59,087 nucleotides of DNA from Saprospiraceae bacterium (GTDB lineage: Bacteria > Bacteroidota > Bacteroidia > Chitinophagales > Saprospiraceae). Position 1 is the first letter of the stretch, and every line of letters starts with the position of its first letter. Under the pieces are notes generated by a model. That model was not told the origin of the DNA. It worked only from the letters and a program-made list of their open reading frames with translations, and ran no database searches. The DNA lies in NCBI GenBank assembly GCA_020630475.1, contig JAHDBI010000009.1, positions 1-59,087 on the forward strand, in the 5' to 3' direction. The position numbers were made by a program, and so were the translations under genes. Positions 35,648 to 45,300 of this stretch are shown here, one piece after another.

Positions 35648-36281
35648 GCATTAAGGACTTTCGTCCAAATTTTGAACATATTGGGCATTCTAAGGGATTA
35701 TGCGAACGAGCAGGACAATATTCCCTACCAAAAAAGATAATCTGTAAGTGCAATTTATTCCATATTCCCTTTGGGAATAATCTCTTCAAATCTTTTTCTG
35801 TTTGATCCACATTCTTACCATTACTTAATCCCCAACGATACGCTAATCTGTGTATATGAGTATCGACTGGGAAAGCAGGCACACCAAATGCTTGGGCCAT
35901 CACCACCGAGGCTGTTTTGTGCCCGACTCCTGGTAAAGCCTCCAAATCTTCAAAAGACGCAGGAACTTCACCATTGTGTTGCTTAATTAAAATCTCACTA
36001 AGTCCCCAAATGGCTTTAGATTTTCTCGGAGACAATCCACAGGGTTTTATAATTGCTCTAATATCCTCTACAGATTGCTCCACCATATCATAAGGATTAT
36101 CTGCAAGTTGAAAAAGACTCGGGGTCACCGTATTGACTCTTGCATCAGTACACTGTGCAGACAAAAGAACTGCGACTAAAAGTGTATAAGGATCTTTGTG
36201 ATCTAATGGTACAGGAGTCTCCGGATAAAACTCTTCGAGCATTCTAGTGATCTCAATAACTTTTTCCTTTTTGGTCATCAT
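35631..36281 (-). CDS. nth: Endonuclease III
   Basis: 216 residues. Base-excision glycosylase/AP lyase for oxidised pyrimidines. The helix-hairpin-helix LEALPGVGHKTASVV holds the catalytic Lys, and FPVDTHIHRLAYRWGLS holds the catalytic Asp. The C-terminal iron-sulfur loop is atypical: CPARSHNPLECPIC supplies only three Cys (about 189, 199, 202) and lacks the C-x6-C-x2-C-x5-C pattern of E. coli Nth. The ATG overlaps the stop of the LuxC-like gene by one base, making a three-gene unit rluD, luxC-like, nth. Its 3' end overlaps tamL on the other strand. Confidence 0.93.
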   Translation of the reverse strand: MMTKKEKVIEITRMLEEFYPETPVPLDHKDPYTLLVAVLLSAQCTDARVNTVTPSLFQLADNPYDMVEQSVEDIRAIIKPCGLSPRKSKAIWGLSEILIKQHNGEVPASFEDLEALPGVGHKTASVVMAQAFGVPAFPVDTHIHRLAYRWGLSNGKNVDQTEKDLKRLFPKGIWNKLHLQIIFFGREYCPARSHNPLECPICSKFGRKSLMPKTDS

Positions 36282-37297
36282 TATAATTGCATTAAGAATT
36301 GAATGGTGTCTACCCCATCTGCATAATCATCAATGTTTGGTGATTGTGCCTTTCCAAAACCAAAGTGCTTAAAACCTTCTACCTTTTGATTACTCACCAC
36401 GCATTGGATTTCTTCTTTTCGATGATTCAATTCTTCTTTCAAAGTGCTTAGACTATCGTAGTGCTCGTAATGAAGTGTGGATATTCTTGAAGGAATTTGT
36501 TCATTCTCCACAAGAATTAAGCATCCATTATTATAAAATTTAGATTTATTCAGAAGATTCAATGCCATGCAATAATCAAAATTGTTTTTGTACTTATGAT
36601 TTAAGGCTAATTCTTTGTATTCGTGTAATACATCTAAAAGTGGTACAAAGTCATAATCTTTTGGGAAATATGCCTTAGATACATTTCGACATCCTAATCC
36701 GAAGTAATCGAATATATCCGAAGCAAATGCGTTCATTTGTTCCTTTGTTTCATTTCCGTCAAAGACAGCAATACCATTCCTATTTTTTCTGATGATGTTA
36801 GGATTTTTCCCAAAATATTGTTCGAAATATCTGGATGTATTATTACTGCCAGTGGCAATAACGGCATCATAATCTTTTAAACGCTCTACCCTTTGGAAAT
36901 ATGTTTTTGTGGCAGCATCGATTTCGCCAAGTTGACTTAGCAATGCAGGAATAAGTATATCATCTTTTTCAGAATATTTTATCAATGCGTAATGACCTGC
37001 GATAAAACAACACAAGACATCATGAAAACCAACCAAAGGAATATTTCCAGCGAGGATCATACCCACTTTCTTTTGACCTTTAAAATTTTCCAGATGATAC
37101 TTATGTGTCCATTCCGTTAAGATCTTTTTGTCTAAAAAGCTTCGAGCAATACTATGTAGTGCCTTATGTTGACTTTCAATAGTGAACCAAGGATTTTTGG
37201 CGGAAGCCCTATACATCAAATCCCTCAATTTTTCTGGCTCCGATTGAATCCACACTCCTAACCTGGCTAAGGCTTCGATTTTATCCACCAAATTCAT
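36281..37297 (-). CDS. LuxC-like acyl-CoA reductase
   Basis: 338 residues. An aldehyde-dehydrogenase-like fold with MILAGNIPLVGFHDVLCCF, AVIATGSNNTSRYFEQYFG and the active-site segment DYFGLGCRNVSKAYFP with Cys203. This matches the acyl-CoA reductase (LuxC) family, which makes fatty aldehydes from acyl-CoA. Bacteroidota carry such genes without luciferase, and no luxA, B, D or E homolog is present here. The physiological product is unknown. Start and stop overlap both neighbours by one base. Confidence 0.85.
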   Translation of the reverse strand: MNLVDKIEALARLGVWIQSEPEKLRDLMYRASAKNPWFTIESQHKALHSIARSFLDKKILTEWTHKYHLENFKGQKKVGMILAGNIPLVGFHDVLCCFIAGHYALIKYSEKDDILIPALLSQLGEIDAATKTYFQRVERLKDYDAVIATGSNNTSRYFEQYFGKNPNIIRKNRNGIAVFDGNETKEQMNAFASDIFDYFGLGCRNVSKAYFPKDYDFVPLLDVLHEYKELALNHKYKNNFDYCMALNLLNKSKFYNNGCLILVENEQIPSRISTLHYEHYDSLSTLKEELNHRKEEIQCVVSNQKVEGFKHFGFGKAQSPNIDDYADGVDTIQFLMQL

Positions 37298-38340
37298 CAG
37301 TCATTCTTAGTTTTCGTTTCAATATAATTTCGCCATTTGTTCAAAGCGTTTTGCATATCCTCCGGCAATTCGGATTCGAAGTACATTTTTTCATTGGTTT
37401 TTGGATGAACAAATGCCAATGACTTTGCATGAAGCGCATGTCTTGGAATCATTTTAAAAACGTTTTGCACAAAATGTTTGTATTTAGAGAATACCGTCCC
37501 TTTGATGATTTTATCGCCACCGTACTTAACATCACTAAACAATGGATGTCTTAAAGCGCTCATATGAACACGAATCTGGTGTGTCCTTCCTGTTTCCAAC
37601 TGACATTCAATTAAGGAGATATAATATAGATCTTCTAATACTTTATAGTGTGTGATGCTTCTCTTACCATAATCTCCATCCGGAAAAACATCCTGTTTTG
37701 TTCGATCTTTTAAATGGCGACCGATATTCATATCAATAGTTCCAGAAGCATCATCAAAATTACCCCAAACGATCGCTTGATATTTTCTTTCGATACTATG
37801 ATTGTAAAATTGCTTTCCCAAATGACTGATGGCAAATTCGTTTTTAGCAATAACCATTAATCCCGATGTATCTTTATCAATACGGTGGACTATACCTGGA
37901 CGGTCTGCCGAATTGCCTTCCATGACTGGTAAGTCGTCTTGTTTAAAATAATAAGCCAGTGCGTTGACTAATGTACCACTTGGATTTCCATGTCCCGGAT
38001 GAACGACCAAACCATTGGGTTTATATACCACCATTACATCATCATCTTCATATCGAATATCCAAAGGAATATCCTCTGGAATGACTTTAAATTCGCCGGA
38101 AGGCTTAGGTAATAAAATCTTTATAGAATCATTGGGCTTAACCTTATAATTGGGCTTTACTTCCTTTTCATTGACCGTAATGGCGCCTGCTCTAATCGCA
38201 TTTTGAATTCGGTTTCTAGAAACCTTTTCAAGTTTATCAAACACGTACTTATCAATCCTTAATTCGGATTGACCTGGATCTACTTGAATAAAATGATCTT
38301 CATATAATGAATCCGTCGTGGACTCTTCCCTATTCTCCAT
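37297..38340 (-). CDS. rluD: Ribosomal large-subunit pseudouridine synthase, RluD type
   Basis: 347 residues. An S4 RNA-binding domain (about 28-80, SRNRIQNAIRAGAITVN) precedes the RluA/RluD catalytic domain with VVYKPNGLVVHPGHG and HRIDKDTSGLMVIAKN, catalytic Asp155. ETGRTHQIRVHMSALRHP completes the signature. It converts uridines in helix 69 of 23S rRNA. It is the first gene of the rluD, luxC-like, nth unit. The barrel-protein gene ends 10 bases downstream of nothing but this gene's start region, so both may be read together from upstream. Confidence 0.95.
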   Translation of the reverse strand: MENREESTTDSLYEDHFIQVDPGQSELRIDKYVFDKLEKVSRNRIQNAIRAGAITVNEKEVKPNYKVKPNDSIKILLPKPSGEFKVIPEDIPLDIRYEDDDVMVVYKPNGLVVHPGHGNPSGTLVNALAYYFKQDDLPVMEGNSADRPGIVHRIDKDTSGLMVIAKNEFAISHLGKQFYNHSIERKYQAIVWGNFDDASGTIDMNIGRHLKDRTKQDVFPDGDYGKRSITHYKVLEDLYYISLIECQLETGRTHQIRVHMSALRHPLFSDVKYGGDKIIKGTVFSKYKHFVQNVFKMIPRHALHAKSLAFVHPKTNEKMYFESELPEDMQNALNKWRNYIETKTKND

Positions 38341-38349
38341 GCCTTAGCT

Positions 38350-39096
38350 TTAGAATGCTAAGGTAACGCCAATAGCATAGCGCACCAAATCGGTAGTGGT
38401 TTTTCGGAGTGTATAAGCCTCCAGAGGGTCTCCGTAGTTGTTGACATCGTTTCTAGCATGATATTCTGATGTATTTCCTGGAGCATATTCTACTTTGGTA
38501 TTGATATAGCACATACTTGAAACAGCAAATTGCATTCCTACCGTCATACCGTAAGTGAAGGACAACTCTCCTTTTTCGATATTCGTGTTGAATTCATTTT
38601 CAAATTCGATATCACGTGTTGAATAGGAAGTGAACCACCAATTATAACCTATTCCACCTTCAATGTATGGCTCGAATATCCAAAGTGAGAAGCTAGGATA
38701 ATATCGATATTTCAGACTAAAATTTGCGAGATTGGTAGATGCTCGAGAATCAAAGGAATAATAAACCCCATCAATCAAGACATCATGAATGTTTGAGACA
38801 GATTGAAATTGTTGGTATCTAAAATCTAAACCATAAAAGTGCGATGTGGTTGGTTTTGACTGCATAAATGCCGCCATGGAAATACCAAAACCAGGGCTCT
38901 CAACATTTTCACCAAAAGTACCTACCGGGTCACTTAAATCAAGCATGAATTCGGCAAGAAAAACTCTTCCTGGCTCTTCGTACATGTCACTCTCCACTTC
39001 CACTTGGTAATATTCGTCCTCTTCTTGGGCAAATACAAATACATTCGCCGAAAGGCAAAAGCAAATGATCAAGAATATATATCGTCCGTTTTTCAT
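38350..39096 (-). CDS. Outer-membrane beta-barrel protein of unknown role
   Basis: 248 residues from the ATG at 39096, which opens a clean signal peptide MKNGRYIFLIICFCLSANVF cleaved after FAQ; ATG 39111 adds five residues. The mature part begins with a very acidic stretch (EEDEYYQVEVESDMYEE) and then shows about eight alternating strands, such as GLDFRYQQF and GGIGYNWWFTSYS, ending RYAIGVTLAF with terminal Phe. This fits a small OmpA/OmpW-like barrel, without a recognisable family. It lies 9 bases upstream of rluD, suggesting co-transcription. Confidence 0.65.
   Translation of the reverse strand: MKNGRYIFLIICFCLSANVFVFAQEEDEYYQVEVESDMYEEPGRVFLAEFMLDLSDPVGTFGENVESPGFGISMAAFMQSKPTTSHFYGLDFRYQQFQSVSNIHDVLIDGVYYSFDSRASTNLANFSLKYRYYPSFSLWIFEPYIEGGIGYNWWFTSYSTRDIEFENEFNTNIEKGELSFTYGMTVGMQFAVSSMCYINTKVEYAPGNTSEYHARNDVNNYGDPLEAYTLRKTTTDLVRYAIGVTLAF
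39044..39057 (-). repeat. TGCCTTTCGGCGAA 14-mer, copy 2
   Basis: In the signal peptide of the unknown barrel protein, same frame and same Cys-Leu-Ser-Ala-Asn coding as copy 1. Confidence 0.7.
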
Positions 39097-39211
39097 AAAA
39101 AGAATACTCATATCCAATTTGAAATCAATTTCATTTTGAATCTTTACACAAGTTATTAACAAAAGAATGGATAAAATAATCTCAGATTACTTTAATAAAT
39201 TTTAACATCTC

Positions 39212-40393
39212 ATGAAATTTTCAACAATTTGTGTCAAGCAACCGAAGGATCATTTAACAACGAAGCCGCATCAACTGCCTATTTATGCCAGTTCATCCTT
39301 TGTTTTTGATAAAATAGAGGATGGCATTGAAATTTTCACGGGAGATAAAAAAGGACATGTATACAGTCGATATGGAAACCCAACCATTGACGCCGTAGGT
39401 CAAAAATTAGCTGAACTAGAATCCTTTGGTTTAGAAGGAGAATATTTTGGCCTGATGACATCATCAGGTATGTCTGCCATCAGTACCGTTTTATCCAGTC
39501 TATTGAGACCGGGTGCAAAATTGATTACTCAAGGAAATCTGTATGGCGGGACTACAGAATTGATCAAGAAGGTATACGGTAATGCCGGGACTGAATCCTA
39601 CTTCGTAGATTTAAGCGATCTGAATTTATTGGAAAACTATTTAAAGAAGCACCCTGAAATTTCGGTCATTTACTTTGAAACTCCTTCCAATCCTACACTG
39701 GATTGCTTAGATATCCAAGGTATTTGCGCTCTAGCAAAAACCTATGATTGTGTGACCGTAGTAGACAATACTTTTTGTACTCCGTACTTACAAAAACCCT
39801 TGAGTTTTGGAGTCGATTATGTCATCCATTCCACCACTAAATACTTAAGTGGACACGGTAACAGTATCGCTGGGGTGATTGTCGGAAAAGAAGAAAACAG
39901 AAATGGAGTTTGGCAATATTTAAAACTGAACGGCACCAATTGCAATCCTTTTGATGCCTGGTTGGTGAACAATGGATTAAAAACTTTGGCCTTAAGAATG
40001 GATAAGCATAGTTCTAATGCTATGTCCCTTGCGCGTTACCTAAGTCAAAAACCAGAAGTCAGTAAAGTCAATTACAATGGCTTGGAAACTCATCCTTTTC
40101 ACGAAGTCGCTAAAAAGCAAATGTGTCAGTTTGGTGGAATGTTGAGTTTCGAAATGAAGGAAGGTAAGGAAGCGGCCATTAAGTTCATGAATCAATTAAA
40201 GTTGAGCACACTCGCTCCTACTCTTGGAGACGTGGATACCTTGATTTTACACCCAGTGACTTCCTCACATTTAAATGTGCCGAAGGAAATGTGTTTAGCC
40301 AATGGAATCACTGATGGACTCATAAGAGTTTCTGTAGGAATAGAGGATTTTGAGGATTTAAAAAACGATTTTGAATCTGGTTTTGCTATTTAA
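39212..40393 (+). CDS. Cystathionine gamma-synthase-type PLP enzyme
   Basis: 393 residues, Cys/Met metabolism PLP family. The PLP lysine is Lys210 in HSTTKYLSGHGNSIAG; YSRYGNPTIDAVGQKLAELE, SSGMSAISTVLSSLL and YFETPSNPTLD are family landmarks. Where methionine gamma-lyase has a catalytic Cys in its LYGC segment, this protein has LYGG, arguing against classical lyase activity. Cystathionine gamma-synthase, beta-lyase or O-acetylhomoserine sulfhydrylase remain possible. The gene is single; its 3' end overlaps the convergent lipoprotein gene by eight bases. Confidence 0.88.
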   Translation: MKFSTICVKQPKDHLTTKPHQLPIYASSSFVFDKIEDGIEIFTGDKKGHVYSRYGNPTIDAVGQKLAELESFGLEGEYFGLMTSSGMSAISTVLSSLLRPGAKLITQGNLYGGTTELIKKVYGNAGTESYFVDLSDLNLLENYLKKHPEISVIYFETPSNPTLDCLDIQGICALAKTYDCVTVVDNTFCTPYLQKPLSFGVDYVIHSTTKYLSGHGNSIAGVIVGKEENRNGVWQYLKLNGTNCNPFDAWLVNNGLKTLALRMDKHSSNAMSLARYLSQKPEVSKVNYNGLETHPFHEVAKKQMCQFGGMLSFEMKEGKEAAIKFMNQLKLSTLAPTLGDVDTLILHPVTSSHLNVPKEMCLANGITDGLIRVSVGIEDFEDLKNDFESGFAI

Positions 40394-41060
40394 GCCCCAA
40401 GTGTTGTAAAGTCTCTATGGTGAAACCACCAATAGCTAATCCGTATTCCTCTTGATATTTCAATAGATTGGATTTTATATACTCTCGTTTCAAAGAAATC
40501 TCTTTGGGTATTTCTTCACCAAATTCTAATTGCAATCGTTCAGCAACTTTATTCTCCAGCTGGGCATTAATTTTGTTTTGACATACCACCTCCTTCCAGG
40601 TAAAGTTGCCTTCTTTGGGTGCACCTTCAATAATGAATTCAGACATTTGCCAGTCTTCAGCATTCAAATTTGCGGTTTTGGAAAGATATTTTACTTGAAC
40701 AACTTCTTCCTTTGTTTCGTGTAAACACCAGACATAGCAATCGTCACTATTCCCTCTACAACCATCAACCTTTTTCTTGATCCATTCTGTTCCTTTAGCC
40801 GCAACAACAAAACTTGTATCCCTAAAATGATCCATTGATAAATCTTCACTACCCAAGTATTCAGGCAACTCCACTACAATCGAGTTAGGGCTATAATTTT
40901 CTTTGCACTTAGCATAGCATTTTCCTGGCTCATTGGGTCTATTCAAGACTTGATCTCTTAAAATAAATCCCGGGGCATTTCGTGGAGAAAATGGAGAAAG
41001 GGGTGCACATGAATAAATGCAGCCTAAATAAAATAGAATTACAACGCTAAAATTTTTCAT
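40386..41060 (-). CDS. Unknown lipoprotein, paralog A
   Basis: 224 residues. The N-terminus MKNFSVVILFYLGCIYSCAP gives a lipobox Cys at about 18. The body contains GKCYAKCKENYSPNSIVVELPEYLG and WIKKKVDGCRGN with paired Cys, and ends LAIGGFTIETLQHLGLK. The following gene has the same layout and the same final motif, so the two are tandem paralogs. The last 20 residues loosely resemble a peptidoglycan-binding helix motif, which is inference. I do not recognise the family. Confidence 0.6.
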   Translation of the reverse strand: MKNFSVVILFYLGCIYSCAPLSPFSPRNAPGFILRDQVLNRPNEPGKCYAKCKENYSPNSIVVELPEYLGSEDLSMDHFRDTSFVVAAKGTEWIKKKVDGCRGNSDDCYVWCLHETKEEVVQVKYLSKTANLNAEDWQMSEFIIEGAPKEGNFTWKEVVCQNKINAQLENKVAERLQLEFGEEIPKEISLKREYIKSNLLKYQEEYGLAIGGFTIETLQHLGLK

Positions 41061-41100
41061 AACTTTTTCTATTCACGTTATTAACGAAATTCAATCAATA

Positions 41101-41766
41101 TTATTCGATTAGACCCATATGCATTAATGTCTCTATAGTATAAGACCCTATCGCCAATTCATTTTTAAGTTGATATTTAGTAAATCCTTCACTTATAAAT
41201 CCATCAAGTTGATTTGGATCATTTGGGATTTGTTTGTTAAATTCTTTTACAAGAATCTCCGCAATATCTTGTTTCAATAATGAATCAATCTCAGATGAAC
41301 ATAGTACTTCCAAGCGGACGAGCTTTTCAATAAACTCTTTTCCTTCTATCACATAATCCACTAGTTCATATTCACTTCTATTTAATTCATCCGTTTTAGA
41401 CAAATAACTCATTACCATTACTTCCTCCTCATTTATAACCTCGATAGTCTCCATACAATCCTCTTTTTCTGTTTCTCTGCATCCCTCAATCTTTTTACGG
41501 TAAAATGATTTAGATTCTGGTCTAATAACAATGATTGTATCTCTAAAGAAACTAGAATTTAATTTTCTTTTTCCGGTATATTCAGAAAGTGTCACCTCTA
41601 CTTTATGGACATGCTCTTTGATTTTACCATTTGAATAACAAGGTTTTTCAGAAAAACGTTGTTCTGATCTTAAGACTAAGGGATTAATCCCAAATCTACT
41701 ACCGACTGTACATGAACAAACTATCGAAATACAAAGAATAAACAGAGTTGATCGTTTTAAACCCAT
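41101..41766 (-). CDS. Unknown lipoprotein, paralog B
   Basis: 221 residues. The signal peptide MGLKRSTLFILCISIVCSC has a lipobox Cys. It shares with paralog A the order: Cys-Tyr-containing N-terminal segment, VEVTLSEYTGKRKLNSSFFRDT, FYRKKIEGCRET, VMSYLSKTDELN, and the closing LAIGSYTIETLMHMGL. The pair probably arose by duplication and then diverged to roughly one-third identity by eye. It follows the phosphodiesterase gene by two bases, so all three may form one unit. Confidence 0.6.
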   Translation of the reverse strand: MGLKRSTLFILCISIVCSCTVGSRFGINPLVLRSEQRFSEKPCYSNGKIKEHVHKVEVTLSEYTGKRKLNSSFFRDTIIVIRPESKSFYRKKIEGCRETEKEDCMETIEVINEEEVMVMSYLSKTDELNRSEYELVDYVIEGKEFIEKLVRLEVLCSSEIDSLLKQDIAEILVKEFNKQIPNDPNQLDGFISEGFTKYQLKNELAIGSYTIETLMHMGLIE

Positions 41767-41768
41767 AC

Positions 41769-42281
41769 TTACTTTTTAATTTGCCCTCTCTTTCCTAATT
41801 CCACCACCCTTACATTTTTTAATTTCCCTTCATCACAATCAAAGAGGATCATGGTTCTGAATTTATGAAATCCGTGATGACCACAAGCCCCAGGATTCAT
41901 ATGAATCAGATCGTGCTCATGATCAGGCATAATTTTAAGAATATGCGAATGGCCACAGATGTATAAATTGGGTTTATTCTCTTCAATGAGCTTTCTAACA
42001 CGCTTATAAATTTTAGGTGGATAACCACCGATATGCGTCATAAAAATACTGACTCCTTCACAATCAAAAAAAAGATTTAATGGATATTCGGCTCTAACCT
42101 TATCGTCATCTATATTTCCATATACGGCTCTTATGGGTTTCCCCAATGCCTCTAATTGGTGCATTGTATCCATAGGACCAATATCTCCAGCATGCCATAT
42201 TTCGTCGCAATCTTTGAGATGTTGCGTGTAATCCTCATTGACAAAACCATGTGTGTCCGATATTAACCCTATTGATTTCAT
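41769..42281 (-). CDS. YfcE/MJ0936-type metallophosphoesterase
   Basis: 170 residues. Complete two-metal phosphodiesterase signature: GLISDTHGF, IWHAGDIG, VYGNIDDD, THIGG and ICGHSHI, ending MNPGACGHHGFH. Such small enzymes hydrolyse phosphodiesters in vitro, and natural substrates are mostly unknown. It is first in the unit with the two paralogous lipoproteins and is separated from the giant-protein genes by a strong terminator. Confidence 0.9.
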   Translation of the reverse strand: MKSIGLISDTHGFVNEDYTQHLKDCDEIWHAGDIGPMDTMHQLEALGKPIRAVYGNIDDDKVRAEYPLNLFFDCEGVSIFMTHIGGYPPKIYKRVRKLIEENKPNLYICGHSHILKIMPDHEHDLIHMNPGACGHHGFHKFRTMILFDCDEGKLKNVRVVELGKRGQIKK

Positions 42282-42301
42282 TATGGCATAAATCTAAAAA
42301 G

Positions 42302-42332
42302 AAAAAACCGGACACATATGTTATGTGCCCGG
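42302..42332 (-). terminator. Terminator of the giant secreted protein gene P1
   Basis: On the minus strand an 11-bp stem (42332-42322 with 42318-42308, one G-U pair) with a 3-base loop is followed by six U. It lies 25 bases after the P1 stop. Confidence 0.9.
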
Positions 42333-42357
42333 CTTCCCAGAATTAATCAAGAACACT

Positions 42358-45300
42358 TTATTTTAAAACAATCATTTTTCTTGTTGCTGTGAAGGAACCA
42401 GCCTCCAACTTATAATACAATACTCCTGATTGATTGATTTGCGTATTATCAAAACTGACCGTGTTTAAACCAGTTTTGAATTCACCTGAAACTCTTGTTA
42501 ACAACTTACCACTTAAATCAAATACCGAGATAGATGCGTTCATATTCTCTGGTAATTGAAATTGGATATCTGTTGATTTAACAAATGGATTAGGTGTATT
42601 TTGTAACAAGACAAAATCTTGTGATTCAAGCACTTCCGTTGTACCGTCTCTAAGAACAACATTATAGGTTGTTAACTCAGCATCGTAAGATTCTGCAGTT
42701 GCAATAGCGTCGTTTATTTGTAAATCTGTGAAATCACCTTTCTGAGCGCTTGTCCACTCAATAGTGAATAAAGTCTCCTCCTTAAGGATTTCTAATTCTT
42801 CTACAGCATTCCAACTGAAACTAATCAATCCGTTTCCTGCGTCATCGAATCCAAAGTTTTGAGCATTTACATTTAAAGCACCCGCTATGATATTTGTTGG
42901 AGTCATCTGACTTTCGTCGAAAGACATTGTAAACTGCATACCGATGGTGTTGATTAAATCAGCAGCTTTTACATCCATAAGTACTTTTTCATTAGCAACA
43001 AAAGTTTGCTCATCGATGCTTAAAGAAACTTCTTCAGAAGATCTATTCTCCGCTTGATTATTCAACAAGTTGTTTGTAGCGGTATAATTTACGTCACCGA
43101 TTTTCACTGCAACGAAATCTACATCTTCGTCACTTAATACTAAATCATCGTATTCGAAGTTTTCAGGAAAACCCCATGGCTCATCCCAAAGTTCAAATTC
43201 ATGATCTCTTCTTACGAATCTCCAACTGGTATTGTCTGGATAGTTCACATAAACTCCAAGAATCAGTTTTCTCAATTCGATCAAGTCGATAGAAGAAATA
43301 GATTGTGAGTTATTGATATCCGCAGCGATCAATTTATAAGAATCATCTAACTGTATTAAGTTTAAGATATGCTTTTGAATTAGTACTAAATCCAAAGTAG
43401 ATACCCCATTTAATGGATCATCATTTTTATATGGACCAACTTCATAATCATTATAGAATGGAACTCCATTAAAACCATAATCACCTTCAGAATCAGTCAT
43501 ATTCATGGTACCTGTGCTACTTCCAAGGTCCATTAGCTCAACTCCAATATTTTCAAGACCCTCTAACTCATGACTCACTACTCTACCGCTAATTGAAGCC
43601 ATAGCTCCAGCTTGGTCAGCACATGCATTGGAGTTATTGTCTTGTAATACAAGTGTAACTGTACAGAAGTCAGAATTACCGTCCGAATCAATCACATACA
43701 TATTTAACATAATTTCTTCTGCAATTCCGTTTGGAATATCACTACAATCAAAAAATAAAACTTGTTGATTCCCAGCCTCGTTGAATGAAAAGATCAATTG
43801 ATCTTCTGGAGTACAAGTATCTTCACTCTTGATATTAAAATCACTTGCCCAAATCTCAGCATTTCCGTCTGCATCTAAAACCCAAGTCACTGATGCTCTA
43901 CAGATTGGTGTTGGAGCTTTTCCATCAGATACAAAAAAGTTGTACATGCATATTCCTATATTACCACACTCGTCTTGAGCATAAAACGTAATCTTATAAG
44001 TTCCTGAACTGAAAGTCCCTGTGGCATGATTTCCTGTACCCGTAAAATCAACTGGTGCACTTGTCGATAAATCGTCAATATCAAATGAATAAATCAAATC
44101 AGCAGTAGACGTACAATCATCTGTTGCAAAAGCCAATAGATCAACATAAGCTTCACAAGTCCCGTCATCAGCGTCAAACTGCATATTTGAACAATCACTA
44201 GTGAAGGTTGGATTTTGATTATTGATCACATCAATTTCCTGTGTGTATTCTAAAAACACTGGATTAGATGGGTCAAAAGTACACCAGTCCGCTACTTTCC
44301 AATGTCTAAGTATTGTCACACAAGCTGTTCCACTATTATAGAACACTTCATCATCATAGGATGTCGCATCAACAATACATCCATTATTATTAATTACTGG
44401 AATAGAGTTTAATTCTTCAGGAGACGTTCCTGATAAATCACATCCAGAAACCGTTCTATCTCCAGGCCAACTTACGTCTCCATAGGATAAAACGTCATTG
44501 TTGGTTACGTTAATCGTTTGGATACAAGTTGCCGTTCTACCTTGATCATCCGTTGCAGTCCATGTTCTATAAATAGTTCCTACACCACAATCATTAAATG
44601 AACCACTGTCCGTATATGTTACGGTTGTACTAGAACAATTGTCACTTGAAGTCGGAGAACCTGTTATAGATAAATTATCTGCATCTTGGGTACAACTAAT
44701 TGTTACATTACCAGGACAAGTAATGGTAGGATCGAATTTATCCTGAACATCAACATTGACATAACAGTCGTTATAGTTTCCTGCAGCATCAAATACTCTC
44801 AACACCACATCAATATATCCCGCACCAACATCCTCACAGCAGAATGTAATCTTATCTCCGAATACTAAATCTGAAGGATTCCCACAATTTGAAGTAACTC
44901 TTCTCACTGCGAAACTATCTACACCACAGTTATCCCAACTATGATCATCAAAAGTTTCTGCGTACACCTCACCCCAACCAGATGGCTCAAGTGAAACGAT
45001 AGTAAAACCTTCACAAGCAGGAGTAGGAGCTTCGTTGTCTTGAATAAAAACCTCCGTAAAACATTGTGAGCTATATCCACATTCGTCAGTAATTGTATAT
45101 ACCAACCAGGTCGTATCTTGAGGTAAATCAGGAATTGTAAATCCAATAGTAGAATTACCAGTAATACCCGTATAAATAGGATTCAAAAATGGATTCCCAC
45201 TTTCATCTCTTAATTTATACCCTACGATATAATCCGTTTCAGAGCAATCGAATATTGAAAAAGGAGCAGGAGCTAAAAAGTCACCTACACATTCTCCAGG

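Noticed and set aside
37199-37208. GGCGGAAGCC as an eleventh copy of the iterated element
   Set aside because: One mismatch in the loop; kept out of the count so that the ten copies are all exact. GGCGAAAGCT at 52388 was excluded for the same reason.
36281-37297. Bioluminescence (lux) gene
   Set aside because: Only a LuxC-type reductase is present, without luciferase, transferase or synthetase genes; such orphans are usual in this phylum.
39212-40393. Methionine gamma-lyase
   Set aside because: The position of the lyase-specific Cys is Gly (LYGG), so the broader cystathionine gamma-synthase-type call is safer.
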